Positions 6,060-13,518 of a DNA stretch of 14,032 bases are shown piece by piece. Each line of letters starts with the position of its first letter. The first letter of the stretch is position 1. The stretch lies in the NCBI GenBank assembly GCA_003454665.1, contig DMKB01000140.1:15648-29679 (forward strand), written 5' to 3'. Source of the stretch: Nitrospiraceae bacterium. GTDB lineage: Bacteria; Nitrospirota; UBA9217. The position numbers and the translations under genes are program-made. The notes under the pieces are model-generated. The model was not told where the DNA came from. It saw only the letters and a list, made by a program, of their open reading frames with translations, and did no database searches.

Positions 6060-8621
6060 ATGCTATCCATGAAAAAGCCTCTTATCCTCATCACCCTCTC
6101 CTACATCGTCGGCCTGCTTCTCGGCCATGGGTTTCTCTATTTTCCTTACACATTCATGATCCTGCTCGCTGTTGCCGTCGTCAGTTCCCTTGTTCTCCTG
6201 CGCATGGGCAGACTGACGGGCCGCTCCCTTGTTCTCATGATCACCGTATGCATCCTCGGGATCATCGCATATAGCCTTTCAGCGGCATATTTCCCGTCGG
6301 ACCATTACACCCGCCATATCAAACCGGACAGGGCAGTGCATACCATAACAGGGGAAATCGTATCCCCCCTCGGCCGTGATCCAGGCAGGATCGCTTTTGT
6401 ACTTGCCGTGGATACCATCGACGGCACGCACGTTACGGGCAGGATGCGCGTGAGTCTTCGGGACGACCAGGCTATCATCGGGTACGGCGACATACTGCGC
6501 ATGAGGGGCCGGCTGTACGAACCGGGAGTATTCAAGAATCCCGGTGGCTTCGATTACGCGGCCTATCTTGCTCAGAAGAATATCTACATGACTGTGAGTG
6601 TCAAGAACGCTCAGCAGATCGAAATCATCAACCGGGGAAAGGGAATATTCCGCACGATCCAGGACTGGCGTGAGCAGATCCGCCAGTCCTTTCTCGCTTC
6701 GACAAACGGTCCGGGATCAGCCATCCTCCAGGCCATGGTGCTCGGTGAAGAAGGCGGGCTGAGCGATGAACTGCGGGACCGCTTCATGGCGGCAGGCGTG
6801 ACCCACATCCTGTCCATATCGGGCTCTCACCTCGGCCTCGTGGCGATCCTGCTCTTCGGCCTGGCGCGGGGCCTTTTGTTTTTTCTCCCTGAACGCCTGT
6901 ACAACAGGCTGACCCTCTCCTTCGACCCGAAGAAGGCCGCTGCCTGGTTGATCATTCCGCCCGTGATGTTTTACGCCTTTCTCGCTGGCGGCCAGACGGC
7001 CACGCTCCGCTCTCTCGTGATGATCCTCTTCGGTCTTGCGGCCCTGATCCTCGACCGCGAGAACGGGCTCATGCATTCCCTGGCTGCCGCGGCATTGTTG
7101 ATCCTGATTGTCAATCCCCAGGCCCTCTTCGAGATATCCTTCCAGCTTTCCTATTTGTCGGTCCTGAGCATCGGGTATGTCGTCACGTTCTGGAACGACC
7201 TTCAAATATCGTCCTCGACAATACTCCAGAAACTCCGGAACGCCGTTGTTCTCCTGGTGATGATATCTATTGCCGCCAGCCTCGTCACCGGCCCCCTCGT
7301 TGCCCTCTATTTTAACCAGCTCTCCCTTGCCGGCGTGATCTCGAACATGCTCGTCGTGCCCTTCGCCGGTTTTGTCGTCGTTCCCCTCGGCCTGGTCTCG
7401 GGCATGCTTTCGCTGCTGACCTCGCATCTGCCCCTTGCAGGGCTGAACCAAGGCGCAGCGGACGCCTTCTACGGCATCGTCACGTTTTTCTCCCGCCTCC
7501 CCGGCGCCGAGTTCCATCCGCCTTCACCAGGGATTTTCTCGATGGTCCTCTATGCCGTCCTGCTCCTGTCATCGGCCGGATATTTGCGCGCCAGGCTCCT
7601 GTCAACGGCACGACCCCTCGAATATTCCATGGGAATACCGATCCGGTACAAAATAGGCGCCATCGCGGCAGGTACGGGCCTAATCGTCATATTCGTGTTT
7701 TCCTTCCTTCCCCGGGACGACTGCCGCATTACGTTCCTCGATGTTGGCCAGGGGGACTGCGCCCTCGTGGAGCTTCCGTCAGGCAGGAGCATCCTGATCG
7801 ACGGCGGCGGGACATTCGGAAACCGCTTTGATACAGGACGGCGGATCGTGGCACCCTATCTCCGGGACCGGGGCATCGGAACCATTGATCTCGTGGTCCT
7901 GTCGCACCCCCACCCCGACCACATGAACGGGCTTATCTCACTTGCGAAGATGTTCCCCGTCGCACAGGTATGGACGAACGGAGACAATCCCAAATGGCCT
8001 GAACATAAAGAATTCCTGGGCGTTCTGCGCGACAGGAACATACCCGCAAGCGTTGTCGCGGCAGATGAAAGGATAACCGTCCTTGGAGAGGCCCGCCTGC
8101 GCGTGCTTCACCCCGGCCCTGCTTCCTCCTTTGGCGACGGAAAGGACTACGTCAATGAGAACAACCGGTCTCTCGTGGTGCGGATAGAGGTCCTCGACAG
8201 AACGCTCCTCTTCACCGGCGATATCCATGGCGAGGCAGAGCAGGCCCTCGTGCAAAAGCCGCAGGACCTGCGCTGCGACGTCTTGAAAATTCCCCACCAC
8301 GGCAGCAGGACGTCGAGCACCGAGGAATTCCTGTCCCGCGCAGAGCCCACAATTGCCGTGGCAAGCGTTGGAAGAAAAAACCGGTATCGCCATCCTTCGG
8401 AAGACGTGGTGGAACGGTACGAGCGGAACGGGACCCGCCTGTACCGCACAGACCGGGACGGCGCGGTCATCGTTCTGGCAGGGCAGGACAGAATCGACGT
8501 CGTACCATGGGCAGGCTTGATCGTAAAAAGAATTAAACTTGACGGTACGCGGCCATGGAGCATGACGGAGGGAGCAAACTGGAAGAGGCTTTGGATCAGG
8601 ATGATTTCACGGGATTTATAA
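6060..8621 (+). CDS. comEC: DNA internalization-related competence protein ComEC/Rec2
   Basis: An 853-residue inner-membrane protein that forms the channel carrying single-stranded DNA into the cell during transformation. An N-terminal DUF4131-type region has two to three membrane helices (about 8-75) and a soluble OB-like segment (about 95-190, with PGGFDYAAYL). The competence channel core follows from about 215 to 510 and includes THILSISGSHLGLV (248-261) and many helices. After a further helix (about 532-550) comes the metallo-beta-lactamase domain (556-810): FLDVGQGDCALVELPSG, HPHPDH (616-621), FTGD (718-721), KIPHHGS (743-749) and RYRHPS. The metal ligands are all present, so the nuclease-type domain looks intact. 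The length is in the usual range. ATG 6060 has no good ribosome binding site; ATG 6069 (three codons later) is the alternative. Its promoter is at 5943-5971. No comEA or other competence gene is adjacent. Confidence 0.97.
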   Translation: MLSMKKPLILITLSYIVGLLLGHGFLYFPYTFMILLAVAVVSSLVLLRMGRLTGRSLVLMITVCILGIIAYSLSAAYFPSDHYTRHIKPDRAVHTITGEIVSPLGRDPGRIAFVLAVDTIDGTHVTGRMRVSLRDDQAIIGYGDILRMRGRLYEPGVFKNPGGFDYAAYLAQKNIYMTVSVKNAQQIEIINRGKGIFRTIQDWREQIRQSFLASTNGPGSAILQAMVLGEEGGLSDELRDRFMAAGVTHILSISGSHLGLVAILLFGLARGLLFFLPERLYNRLTLSFDPKKAAAWLIIPPVMFYAFLAGGQTATLRSLVMILFGLAALILDRENGLMHSLAAAALLILIVNPQALFEISFQLSYLSVLSIGYVVTFWNDLQISSSTILQKLRNAVVLLVMISIAASLVTGPLVALYFNQLSLAGVISNMLVVPFAGFVVVPLGLVSGMLSLLTSHLPLAGLNQGAADAFYGIVTFFSRLPGAEFHPPSPGIFSMVLYAVLLLSSAGYLRARLLSTARPLEYSMGIPIRYKIGAIAAGTGLIVIFVFSFLPRDDCRITFLDVGQGDCALVELPSGRSILIDGGGTFGNRFDTGRRIVAPYLRDRGIGTIDLVVLSHPHPDHMNGLISLAKMFPVAQVWTNGDNPKWPEHKEFLGVLRDRNIPASVVAADERITVLGEARLRVLHPGPASSFGDGKDYVNENNRSLVVRIEVLDRTLLFTGDIHGEAEQALVQKPQDLRCDVLKIPHHGSRTSSTEEFLSRAEPTIAVASVGRKNRYRHPSEDVVERYERNGTRLYRTDRDGAVIVLAGQDRIDVVPWAGLIVKRIKLDGTRPWSMTEGANWKRLWIRMISRDL

Positions 8622-8632
8622 AAGCGAGTGAA

Positions 8633-8876
8633 CCACGAAGGACACGAAGAAGCACGAAGGTTTAAAAATATACTGAGAAGAGCACAAACTTGTTGACATT
8701 CTTTGCCACAGAGCTCACGGAGGACACAGAGAAATACAGGAATTTAATTTATTTCTTAACAAGCAAGCTTTTCTCGGAGGTCTCTGTGATCTCTGTGGCG
8801 TAAAGTATTTTCTGCTCTGGGCAGTGAATCAATTTTTTGTGTTCTTTTCTTCGTGAACCTTCGTGAGCTTCGTGGT
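8633..8876. repeat. Nested imperfect inverted repeats between comEC and lysR
   Basis: The outer arms are 8633-8660 (three CACGAAG words) and 8849-8876 (three TTCGTG words). The inner arms are 8705-8732 (CCACAGAG...ACACAGAGA) and 8772-8799 (TCTCGGAGG...CTCTGTGGC). Words within each arm recur every 9-10 bases. The structure lies between two convergent genes and lacks a T run, so it is not a standard terminator. Confidence 0.75.
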
Positions 8877-8890
8877 AAAAAATATGCTTG

Positions 8891-9799
8891 TTACGACAGC
8901 GGGGACTTGATCGGAAAGACCTTGAGGAAGCCCAGGAATTCCTTGGCCGTGTGGGTGCAGTAATTCCGTTTCGGCGAGATGATGCTGAAGTTCCGGTGGA
9001 ACTTGATGTCCTTGAACGTCGTGGCCTTCATGAACCCGTGCCTGAGGGCGTTTTTCGCGGCCCAGGCCGACATGATCGAAACACCCATACCCTCTTCCAC
9101 CGCGCTCTTGATGGATTCGGTGCTGCCGAGGGTGAGCGCCACCTTGAGGGCGTCCAGTTTGATCCCCTGCTCTTCCAGGCGCTTCAGGATGATCTGGCGA
9201 GTGCCCGAGCCCTCCTCCCGCAGGATAAGGGGCTCCTTGGTCAACTCCATAACGGGAATATTGCGCCGCTCCACCCACGGGTGGGCCGGAGACATGAGCA
9301 CGACCAGTTCATCGGAGATCAGGGTGTCGACGGTAAACCGCTGTTTGCTCACGTCCCCCTCGACGAGGGCAACATCGATCTCGCCGGCATTCAGCTTTTC
9401 GGTGATGGTTTTCGTGTTGCTCACCAGGAGAGAGATATTCACCTGGGGGACTTTTTTCTTAAAGCCGACGATAATAGAGGGGAGAAGGTAGTTTCCGATG
9501 GTCGAGCTGGCGCCGATCGAAAGTGATCCTTTGATCGCGCCGGTTATCTCGCTGATATTCTGCTGCGCCTCGGCATAGAGGGCGAGGATCTCTTTGGCGC
9601 GCCTGTAGAGGATCTCGCCGGCAGGGGTAAGATTGATGGAGTTGCCCGATCGGTCGAAGAGTCTCGTTTCGTAAAGCTCCTCCATCGCCTGGACCTGCAG
9701 GCTCACGGCAGGCTGCGTCAGGTGGATAAGCTCCGACGCCTTCGAGAAACTCTTGGTCTCGGCGACGGCGCAGAAAACTCTGAGTTTATGGTCTTCCAT
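8891..9799 (-). CDS. LysR-family transcriptional regulator
   Basis: A 302-residue DNA-binding regulator of the LysR family, cytosolic. The winged helix-turn-helix occupies about 1-60: KLRVFCAVAETKSFSKASEL, then TQPAVSLQVQAMEE and RLFDRSGNSINLTPAG. The substrate-binding domain (about 90-300) begins GSLSIGASSTIGNYLLP and includes LILREEGSGTRQ and GMGVSIMSAWAAK, which fit the CysB/CbbR-like periplasmic-binding fold; the inducer is not predictable. No Shine-Dalgarno sequence is evident before the ATG, but a near-consensus promoter lies about 90 bases upstream and an inverted repeat covers it, suggesting autoregulation. The upstream neighbour is a divergent 58-aa gene separated by a repeat copy, so the target is not obvious from context. 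The 3' end converges on comEC. Confidence 0.95.
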   Translation of the reverse strand: MEDHKLRVFCAVAETKSFSKASELIHLTQPAVSLQVQAMEELYETRLFDRSGNSINLTPAGEILYRRAKEILALYAEAQQNISEITGAIKGSLSIGASSTIGNYLLPSIIVGFKKKVPQVNISLLVSNTKTITEKLNAGEIDVALVEGDVSKQRFTVDTLISDELVVLMSPAHPWVERRNIPVMELTKEPLILREEGSGTRQIILKRLEEQGIKLDALKVALTLGSTESIKSAVEEGMGVSIMSAWAAKNALRHGFMKATTFKDIKFHRNFSIISPKRNYCTHTAKEFLGFLKVFPIKSPLS

Positions 9800-9843
9800 A
9801 AGAGACGATCGCAGTGAGAGAATGGAACGGAAAATAAAACGTG

Positions 9844-9908
9844 GTTTGAATATAAGTTAGACGCAGTCCCTCGCTGGCAATTCCGTTAGCTGTAGTTATA
9901 ATTCAAAC
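9844..9908. promoter_or_regulatory. Inverted repeat over the lysR promoter
   Basis: GTTTGAATATAA (9844-9855) and TTATAATTCAAAC (9896-9908) are inverted copies apart from one extra base, with 40 bases between them. The right arm spans the -10 box and spacer of the lysR promoter and the left arm lies in the leader. This geometry fits an autoregulatory site, or a hairpin in the leader region; function is inferred. Confidence 0.55.
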
Positions 9909-9923
9909 GGCTGTTTTTGTCAA
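9895..9923 (-). promoter_or_regulatory. Sigma70-type promoter for lysR
   Basis: On the minus strand: TTGACA (9918-9923), a 17-base spacer, TATAAC (9895-9900). Expected start near 9888, about 90 bases before the ATG. Confidence 0.75.
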
Positions 9924-9984
9924 GAGGATTGTCAGGAGACGGCAGGAAACACCCGGTAAAAGGGCCTGAAACACCACTCATTCC

Positions 9985-10073
9985 GTGGAGCCCCTCCAGC
10001 AAACACGCCTTGGCGTGACATCTAATAACGCGACACCCCGCAGTCCCGCGTTGGCCGGACGGCCGCGGGGTCA
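9985..10073 (-). repeat. Dispersed three-hairpin repeat, copy C
   Basis: Opposite orientation to copies A and B: starts GTGGAGCCCCTCCAGCA, contains CACGCC-TT-GGCGTG and ends GGCCGCGGGGTCA. The first-hairpin region has diverged (GCGTTGGCCGGACGGCC) while the flanking TGTCGCGTTATTAGATGT block is nearly identical to copy A. It ends 18 bp before the promoter of the small zinc-ribbon gene. Confidence 0.9.
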
Positions 10074-10090
10074 GTCACTGCACAATTTTC

Positions 10091-10118
10091 TTGACTTTTT
10101 TTCCGCGACCGGTACAAT
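10091..10118 (+). promoter_or_regulatory. Sigma70-type promoter for the zinc-ribbon gene
   Basis: TTGACT (10091-10096), a 16-base spacer, TACAAT (10113-10118). Expected start near 10125, giving a short leader before the ATG at 10159. Confidence 0.7.
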
Positions 10119-10158
10119 GCACGGGCTTGTTTGATTTTGAAGCGGAGGTGAAGGAACC

Positions 10159-10335
10159 ATGGCGGAAAAAAGCAAGACCGCGAAAGCAGCCACCAAAAAG
10201 GCCATTGTGAATGAGAACATACCCCAGTGCTGCGGAAAGCCGATGACGACGACCAAGATGATGGCCTCGAGCGGCAGGGTGCGCGGCATGATGTATCTGT
10301 GCGACAAGTGCTGGAAGGAAGAGAAACTCGCGTAG
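10159..10335 (+). CDS. Small zinc-ribbon-like basic protein (58 aa)
   Basis: A 58-residue protein with a Lys/Ala-rich N-terminal tail (AEKSKTAKAATKKA), then QCCGKPM (Cys24, Cys25) and YLCDKCW (Cys48, Cys51). The spacing of the two cysteine clusters suggests a one-metal zinc ribbon, perhaps with a basic nucleic-acid-binding tail. It has every sign of a real gene: promoter at 10091-10118, GGAGG 10 bases before the ATG, and a strong rho-independent terminator 34 bp after the stop. It is therefore a monocistronic unit. The function is unknown; transcription, translation or stress-associated roles are possible but not shown. I recognise no named family. Confidence 0.85.
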   Translation: MAEKSKTAKAATKKAIVNENIPQCCGKPMTTTKMMASSGRVRGMMYLCDKCWKEEKLA

Positions 10336-10369
10336 AAAAAATTGGCGGCGAATCCGGAAGTTCTTCAGC

Positions 10370-10397
10370 GGCGGTGAACTAATTCACCGCCTTTTTT
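10370..10397 (+). terminator. Rho-independent terminator of the zinc-ribbon gene
   Basis: GGCGGTGAA, loop CTAA, TTCACCGCC, then TTTTTT: a perfect 9-bp stem followed by a T run. Confidence 0.92.
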
Positions 10398-10473
10398 ATT
10401 GCGATGAAATCGAAGAGCTTACTTTGCCGCGAATCAGCGCAAATGCCCGCGAGTAAAAAACAGCTTTTTTACG

Positions 10474-10553
10474 GTGGAGCCCCTCCAGCAGTCACGCCAG
10501 GGCGTGATTGAACAACGCGACATCCCGTCCCGCTAAAGCGGGACCGCGGGGTC
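10474..10553 (-). repeat. Dispersed three-hairpin repeat, copy D
   Basis: The most regular copy, 80 bp, opposite orientation to A and B. It starts GTGGAGCCCCTCCAGCAG, contains TCACGCC-AG-GGCGTGA and GTCCCGCTAAAGCGGGAC, and ends CGCGGGGTC. It is flanked by an inverted pair of periodic-word runs (10426-10453 and 10561-10591). Confidence 0.9.
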
Positions 10554-10838
10554 TTGATCTAAATTCGAGTCAATTCGTGCAAATTCGCGGCTTCACCAGC
10601 TTTTGGCTTCTTACATCAGTGTCAATCCGTCTGTATCCGTAGCAAATATGTCTTTAGCCTTTGAAATCTGTGTTCTCTGTTACAAAACAGTTGAACCATA
10701 TTGTGCTTTTCTTATTATCTCTTCATAATTCCTGAGCAAATTCCTCGCCATGCCGCATTCCAATCAGCGGCGACCCCCCTGTTGTCCGCTCTTCATTCGT
10801 GATCATTCGCGAAAATTCGCGGCAAAAGAGAAATGGCT

Positions 10839-12155
10839 TCACTCCTTCATCCCGTACTTCTTCATCTTCTCATACAGCGTGGAATAGGCAATCCCGAGCG
10901 CCTTGGCAGCCGCGGTCCTGTTTCCTCCCGCCGACTTGAGGGTGGCGTGAATGGCTGCCTTTTCGATCTCTTCAAGGGTCTTGCCGCTCAGCCCGTCTAG
11001 GGTGTTCGATTTTTTCTGTACCAGGAACAGGTCTCTGGCCTCGATCCTGCTCCCGTCGCACATGGCCGCGGCCCTGCCGAGTACGTTCTTGAGCTCCCGC
11101 ACGTTCCCCGGCCACGGATATGCCTTCAGCGCCTCTGCGGCCTCCGGTGCCAGTCCGGAGAACTTCTTGCCCACGTCGGCGGACAGGCCTTTCGACAAAG
11201 AGGCGGCGATCATTTCTATGTCATCCTTCCGCCGGCGGAGGGGCGGTAAAAAAATGCTCACCACGGACAGCCGGTAGTACAGGTCCTCGCGGAACCGTCC
11301 GGCTTTCACCTCTTTTTCGAGGTCCTTGTTCGTTGCCGCCACGACCCGCACGTCCACGGCCACCACCTTCTCGGAACCCACAGGCCGTACCTCCCGCTGG
11401 TCAAGGGCGCGGAGAAGCTTCGGCTGCAGGTCCAGGGAAAGCTCGCCGATCTCGTCCAGAAAAATGGTCCCGCCCTTGGCCTGCTCAAAGGCGCCCTGCC
11501 GGGCTTTCACGGCGTCGGTAAAGGCCCCTTTCTCGTGGCCGAAGAGCTCGCTCTCGATGAGCGTCGGTGAGACTGCGCCGCAGTCGAAAACCACGAAGGG
11601 TCTGGCAGACCTCCTGCTGTTCTTGTGGACGGCCCGCGCCGTCAGTTCCTTGCCGGTGCCCGTCTCTCCCAGGAGGAGGACGGTGACGTCCGTCGGGGCG
11701 ACACGTTCCAGGATACCGAAGACCTCACGCATGCACGGTGATTCCCCTTTGAGGTCTCCAAAGTGGTCGGAAGCACTTTTCAGCGCTTCAATGCGCTCCT
11801 CCACCCGGGAGAAGGCGATCTCCGTCTTTCCCAGACGAATGATTGAACCCGGTGAGAGGTATCCCTCCCGTATGCGCACGCCGTCGAGGAACGTGCCGTT
11901 GGTGCTCCCGAGGTCGCGGAGGAGATACCCGTCGGCTTTTTCCTCCACCACGGCATGTCGCCGGGAGACCGTGGGGTCTGTCAACAGGAAGTCGTTCTCG
12001 CCCAGCGTCCCGAGGGCCACTGCCGGCTGCTGAAGCGTTACCTCCTTGCCCTCGTCATTCCCCTTCGTCACGACGAGGCGCACCTTTTTCAGGACGAGGG
12101 GCCTCTGGCCGCCTTCCGCCAGGGCCTGCGTCTTGTCTCCCCGCGCATCAGCCAT
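10839..12155 (-). CDS. FHA domain-containing sigma54-dependent transcriptional activator
   Basis: A 438-residue enhancer-binding protein that should use ATP to open sigma54-RNA polymerase promoters. An N-terminal FHA domain (about 26-117, SRRH at 64-67, LGSTNGTFLDG) replaces the usual receiver, so the signal is likely a phosphothreonine protein. The AAA+ domain (about 130-365) has Walker A GETGTGKE (163-170), Walker B GTIFLDEIGEL (229-239), RFREDLYYRL (287-296) and YPWPGNVREL (346-355). The sigma54-contacting loop reads GAFTDA (210-215) instead of GAFTGA. A Fis-type helix-turn-helix lies at about 408-436 (GGNRTAAAKALGIAYSTLYE). The start is ATG at 12155, with GAGG 8 bases upstream; the open frame continues 50 codons further, but that part overlaps the upstream gene. 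The ATG overlaps the DUF3999 stop by 8 bases, indicating translational coupling. No kinase partner is adjacent. Confidence 0.94.
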   Translation of the reverse strand: MADARGDKTQALAEGGQRPLVLKKVRLVVTKGNDEGKEVTLQQPAVALGTLGENDFLLTDPTVSRRHAVVEEKADGYLLRDLGSTNGTFLDGVRIREGYLSPGSIIRLGKTEIAFSRVEERIEALKSASDHFGDLKGESPCMREVFGILERVAPTDVTVLLLGETGTGKELTARAVHKNSRRSARPFVVFDCGAVSPTLIESELFGHEKGAFTDAVKARQGAFEQAKGGTIFLDEIGELSLDLQPKLLRALDQREVRPVGSEKVVAVDVRVVAATNKDLEKEVKAGRFREDLYYRLSVVSIFLPPLRRRKDDIEMIAASLSKGLSADVGKKFSGLAPEAAEALKAYPWPGNVRELKNVLGRAAAMCDGSRIEARDLFLVQKKSNTLDGLSGKTLEEIEKAAIHATLKSAGGNRTAAAKALGIAYSTLYEKMKKYGMKE

Positions 12156-13518
12156 CCGGCTTTCCTCGCGAATCGTTCTCATGGGCGATCTTCCGGACCA
12201 GCCGGTAGAGCCAGAATCCCATTCCCAGAACGAGAATGATGATGATGACCGTAAGAACCAGCTTCTCGATTTTTGCGTTCCTCCCTTCAGAGGGCGCGGG
12301 AACATATCCGGCGTTGACGGTCACCGGACCGGTCTGCACGGGTTGTGCAGTATGGCGGGAGAGGTTGTCACGGGTAATGAAGCGCTTCAGTTCGTAGTCC
12401 GGCCGGGAGAGGACCGTATTGCCGAGGCAGAGTGAATAGGCCGCTCCGTCGTTCAACGCGATAAAGTAGAGGTTCTTCCGTACCCAGGAAAGGGTCAGGC
12501 CCTGCAGGTCGAGAGGTGGGTTGTTCTTGTTCGCTATCACGATCTTATAGTAACGGTGTTTCAAGGAACGCGCTTCGATGTAATCCTTCGCTTCCTTTCG
12601 GCCCGCAAGGGTAAAACGGTAGATGGTACTGCGGCTCAACGAACGGTACGAATCATCTTCACCCCTGTCGCTGTACAGGAGCCTGACGGCACGGGAATAG
12701 TACGGATTCGACAGGGTGAATGATATGCGTTCCATCGGCACATCGGCCTTCAGGATGATGACGGAATTTCCCGCCTTGTCCAGCTCCACCGGCACGTCCA
12801 AAAACACCTTCCTGTCGTAGACGGCCCCTTTTGTTTCAGACCGGCTTGTCACGCCCTCCATTCGCTGAATCCGGAGCGCCTTCTTCCTGACTTCGTTCAC
12901 GCTGAAGTCCAGGCCTTCGTACTTGAGCTTGATGGCCTGTTGATGATCACCTCCTGACCGCACATCGACCAGTTTCAGCCGGTAGTACCGGTAGCGCGAC
13001 GGTTTAAAGAGTATCTTTGTATTCCTCAGGTCCACCTGGGAGGAGAAATCATAGATTGCCCTTTCCGCGAGTATCCGCCATGACTTCCCATCACTGCTGC
13101 CGGAGAGAACGGCCTTTTTATGGAAATCGCGGTCATCGGTCTTCAACACGATACTGCTGATCGGGCGGTGGTCCTTCGGCAACTTCGCGGTTATGGTGGC
13201 CGACTCCTGACGGGAGGCATAATCGGTTATCGCAAGGGTATACGTCTTGACGGGTTCTCCCCGATGATCTTCACCGATGATAACGTAGGGAACTTCCGTT
13301 CCCCCGGCGCTGAGAAGCCTGAGATCGGCAAACCACGCCCTGCTTTTCTCGACGATTGCCCGGGAAAGGTGAATCGTATAGAGGGAATTAGTCTTGAACG
13401 CTCCCTTGAGGTCCGTGCAATACTGAAAATCATCGCGCCCGAGCGTCGCCCCCCCGCCCGATGCCGGCGGAATCAGTGTACAGAGAACGACCAGGGCCGG
13501 GACAAACAATCGTCTCAT
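12148..13518 (-). CDS. DUF3999 family membrane-anchored protein
   Basis: A 456-residue envelope protein with an N-terminal signal sequence (about 1-24, LFVPALVVLCTLIPP then ASGGG), a large extracytoplasmic domain and one membrane helix near the C-terminus (about 419-441), followed by a short positively charged tail; this predicts anchoring in the inner membrane with the bulk outside. The middle resembles a galactose-binding/discoidin-like beta sandwich (SGSSDGKSWRILAERAIYDF, SRYRYYRLKL). The pairing with a DUF2339 gene immediately upstream is what I know as typical of DUF3999. The ATG overlaps the DUF2339 stop by 4 bases (ATGA) and the 3' end overlaps the sigma54-activator start. The biochemical role of the family is not known to me; a cell-envelope role is inferred from topology. 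Confidence 0.85.
   Translation of the reverse strand: MRRLFVPALVVLCTLIPPASGGGATLGRDDFQYCTDLKGAFKTNSLYTIHLSRAIVEKSRAWFADLRLLSAGGTEVPYVIIGEDHRGEPVKTYTLAITDYASRQESATITAKLPKDHRPISSIVLKTDDRDFHKKAVLSGSSDGKSWRILAERAIYDFSSQVDLRNTKILFKPSRYRYYRLKLVDVRSGGDHQQAIKLKYEGLDFSVNEVRKKALRIQRMEGVTSRSETKGAVYDRKVFLDVPVELDKAGNSVIILKADVPMERISFTLSNPYYSRAVRLLYSDRGEDDSYRSLSRSTIYRFTLAGRKEAKDYIEARSLKHRYYKIVIANKNNPPLDLQGLTLSWVRKNLYFIALNDGAAYSLCLGNTVLSRPDYELKRFITRDNLSRHTAQPVQTGPVTVNAGYVPAPSEGRNAKIEKLVLTVIIIILVLGMGFWLYRLVRKIAHENDSRGKPDG

Larger units (their letters stand above)
9800..10158. other. Divergent intergenic region between lysR and the zinc-ribbon gene
   Basis: It holds the lysR promoter and inverted repeat (9844-9923), repeat copy C (9985-10073) and the promoter of the small gene (10091-10118). 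Nothing gene-like is seen in the remainder. Confidence 0.7.
10336..10838. other. Long intergenic region downstream of the zinc-ribbon gene
   Basis: It holds the terminator (10370-10397), repeat copy D (10474-10553) and several runs of periodic words: 10426-10453 (CGCGAAT-type), 10561-10591 (ATTCG-type), 10615-10643 (ATCCGT-type), 10663-10683 (CTCTGT-type) and 10794-10823 (ATTCG-type). No gene is visible. No T-tailed terminator was found for the minus-strand operon ending at 10839. Confidence 0.7.

Noticed and set aside
6717..7517. 266-codon minus-strand open frame opposite comEC
   Set aside because: Its low-complexity, charged translation is the complement of membrane helices of ComEC.
8633..8876. 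CRISPR-like array
   Set aside because: The repeated words are only 6-9 bases with 2-4 base gaps and inverted symmetry; there are no regular repeats, spacers or cas genes.
8829..9278. 149-codon minus-strand open frame overlapping lysR in another frame
   Set aside because: It lies inside the well-supported lysR gene, and its end is translated periodic repeat.
11326..12033. 235-codon plus-strand open frame opposite the sigma54 activator
   Set aside because: It is Arg/Ser-rich shadow sequence opposite intact AAA+ and FHA motifs.
12156..12305. 50-codon N-terminal extension of the sigma54 activator
   Set aside because: It overlaps the DUF3999 coding sequence, and the ATG at 12155 has a ribosome binding site and gives a normal FHA start.
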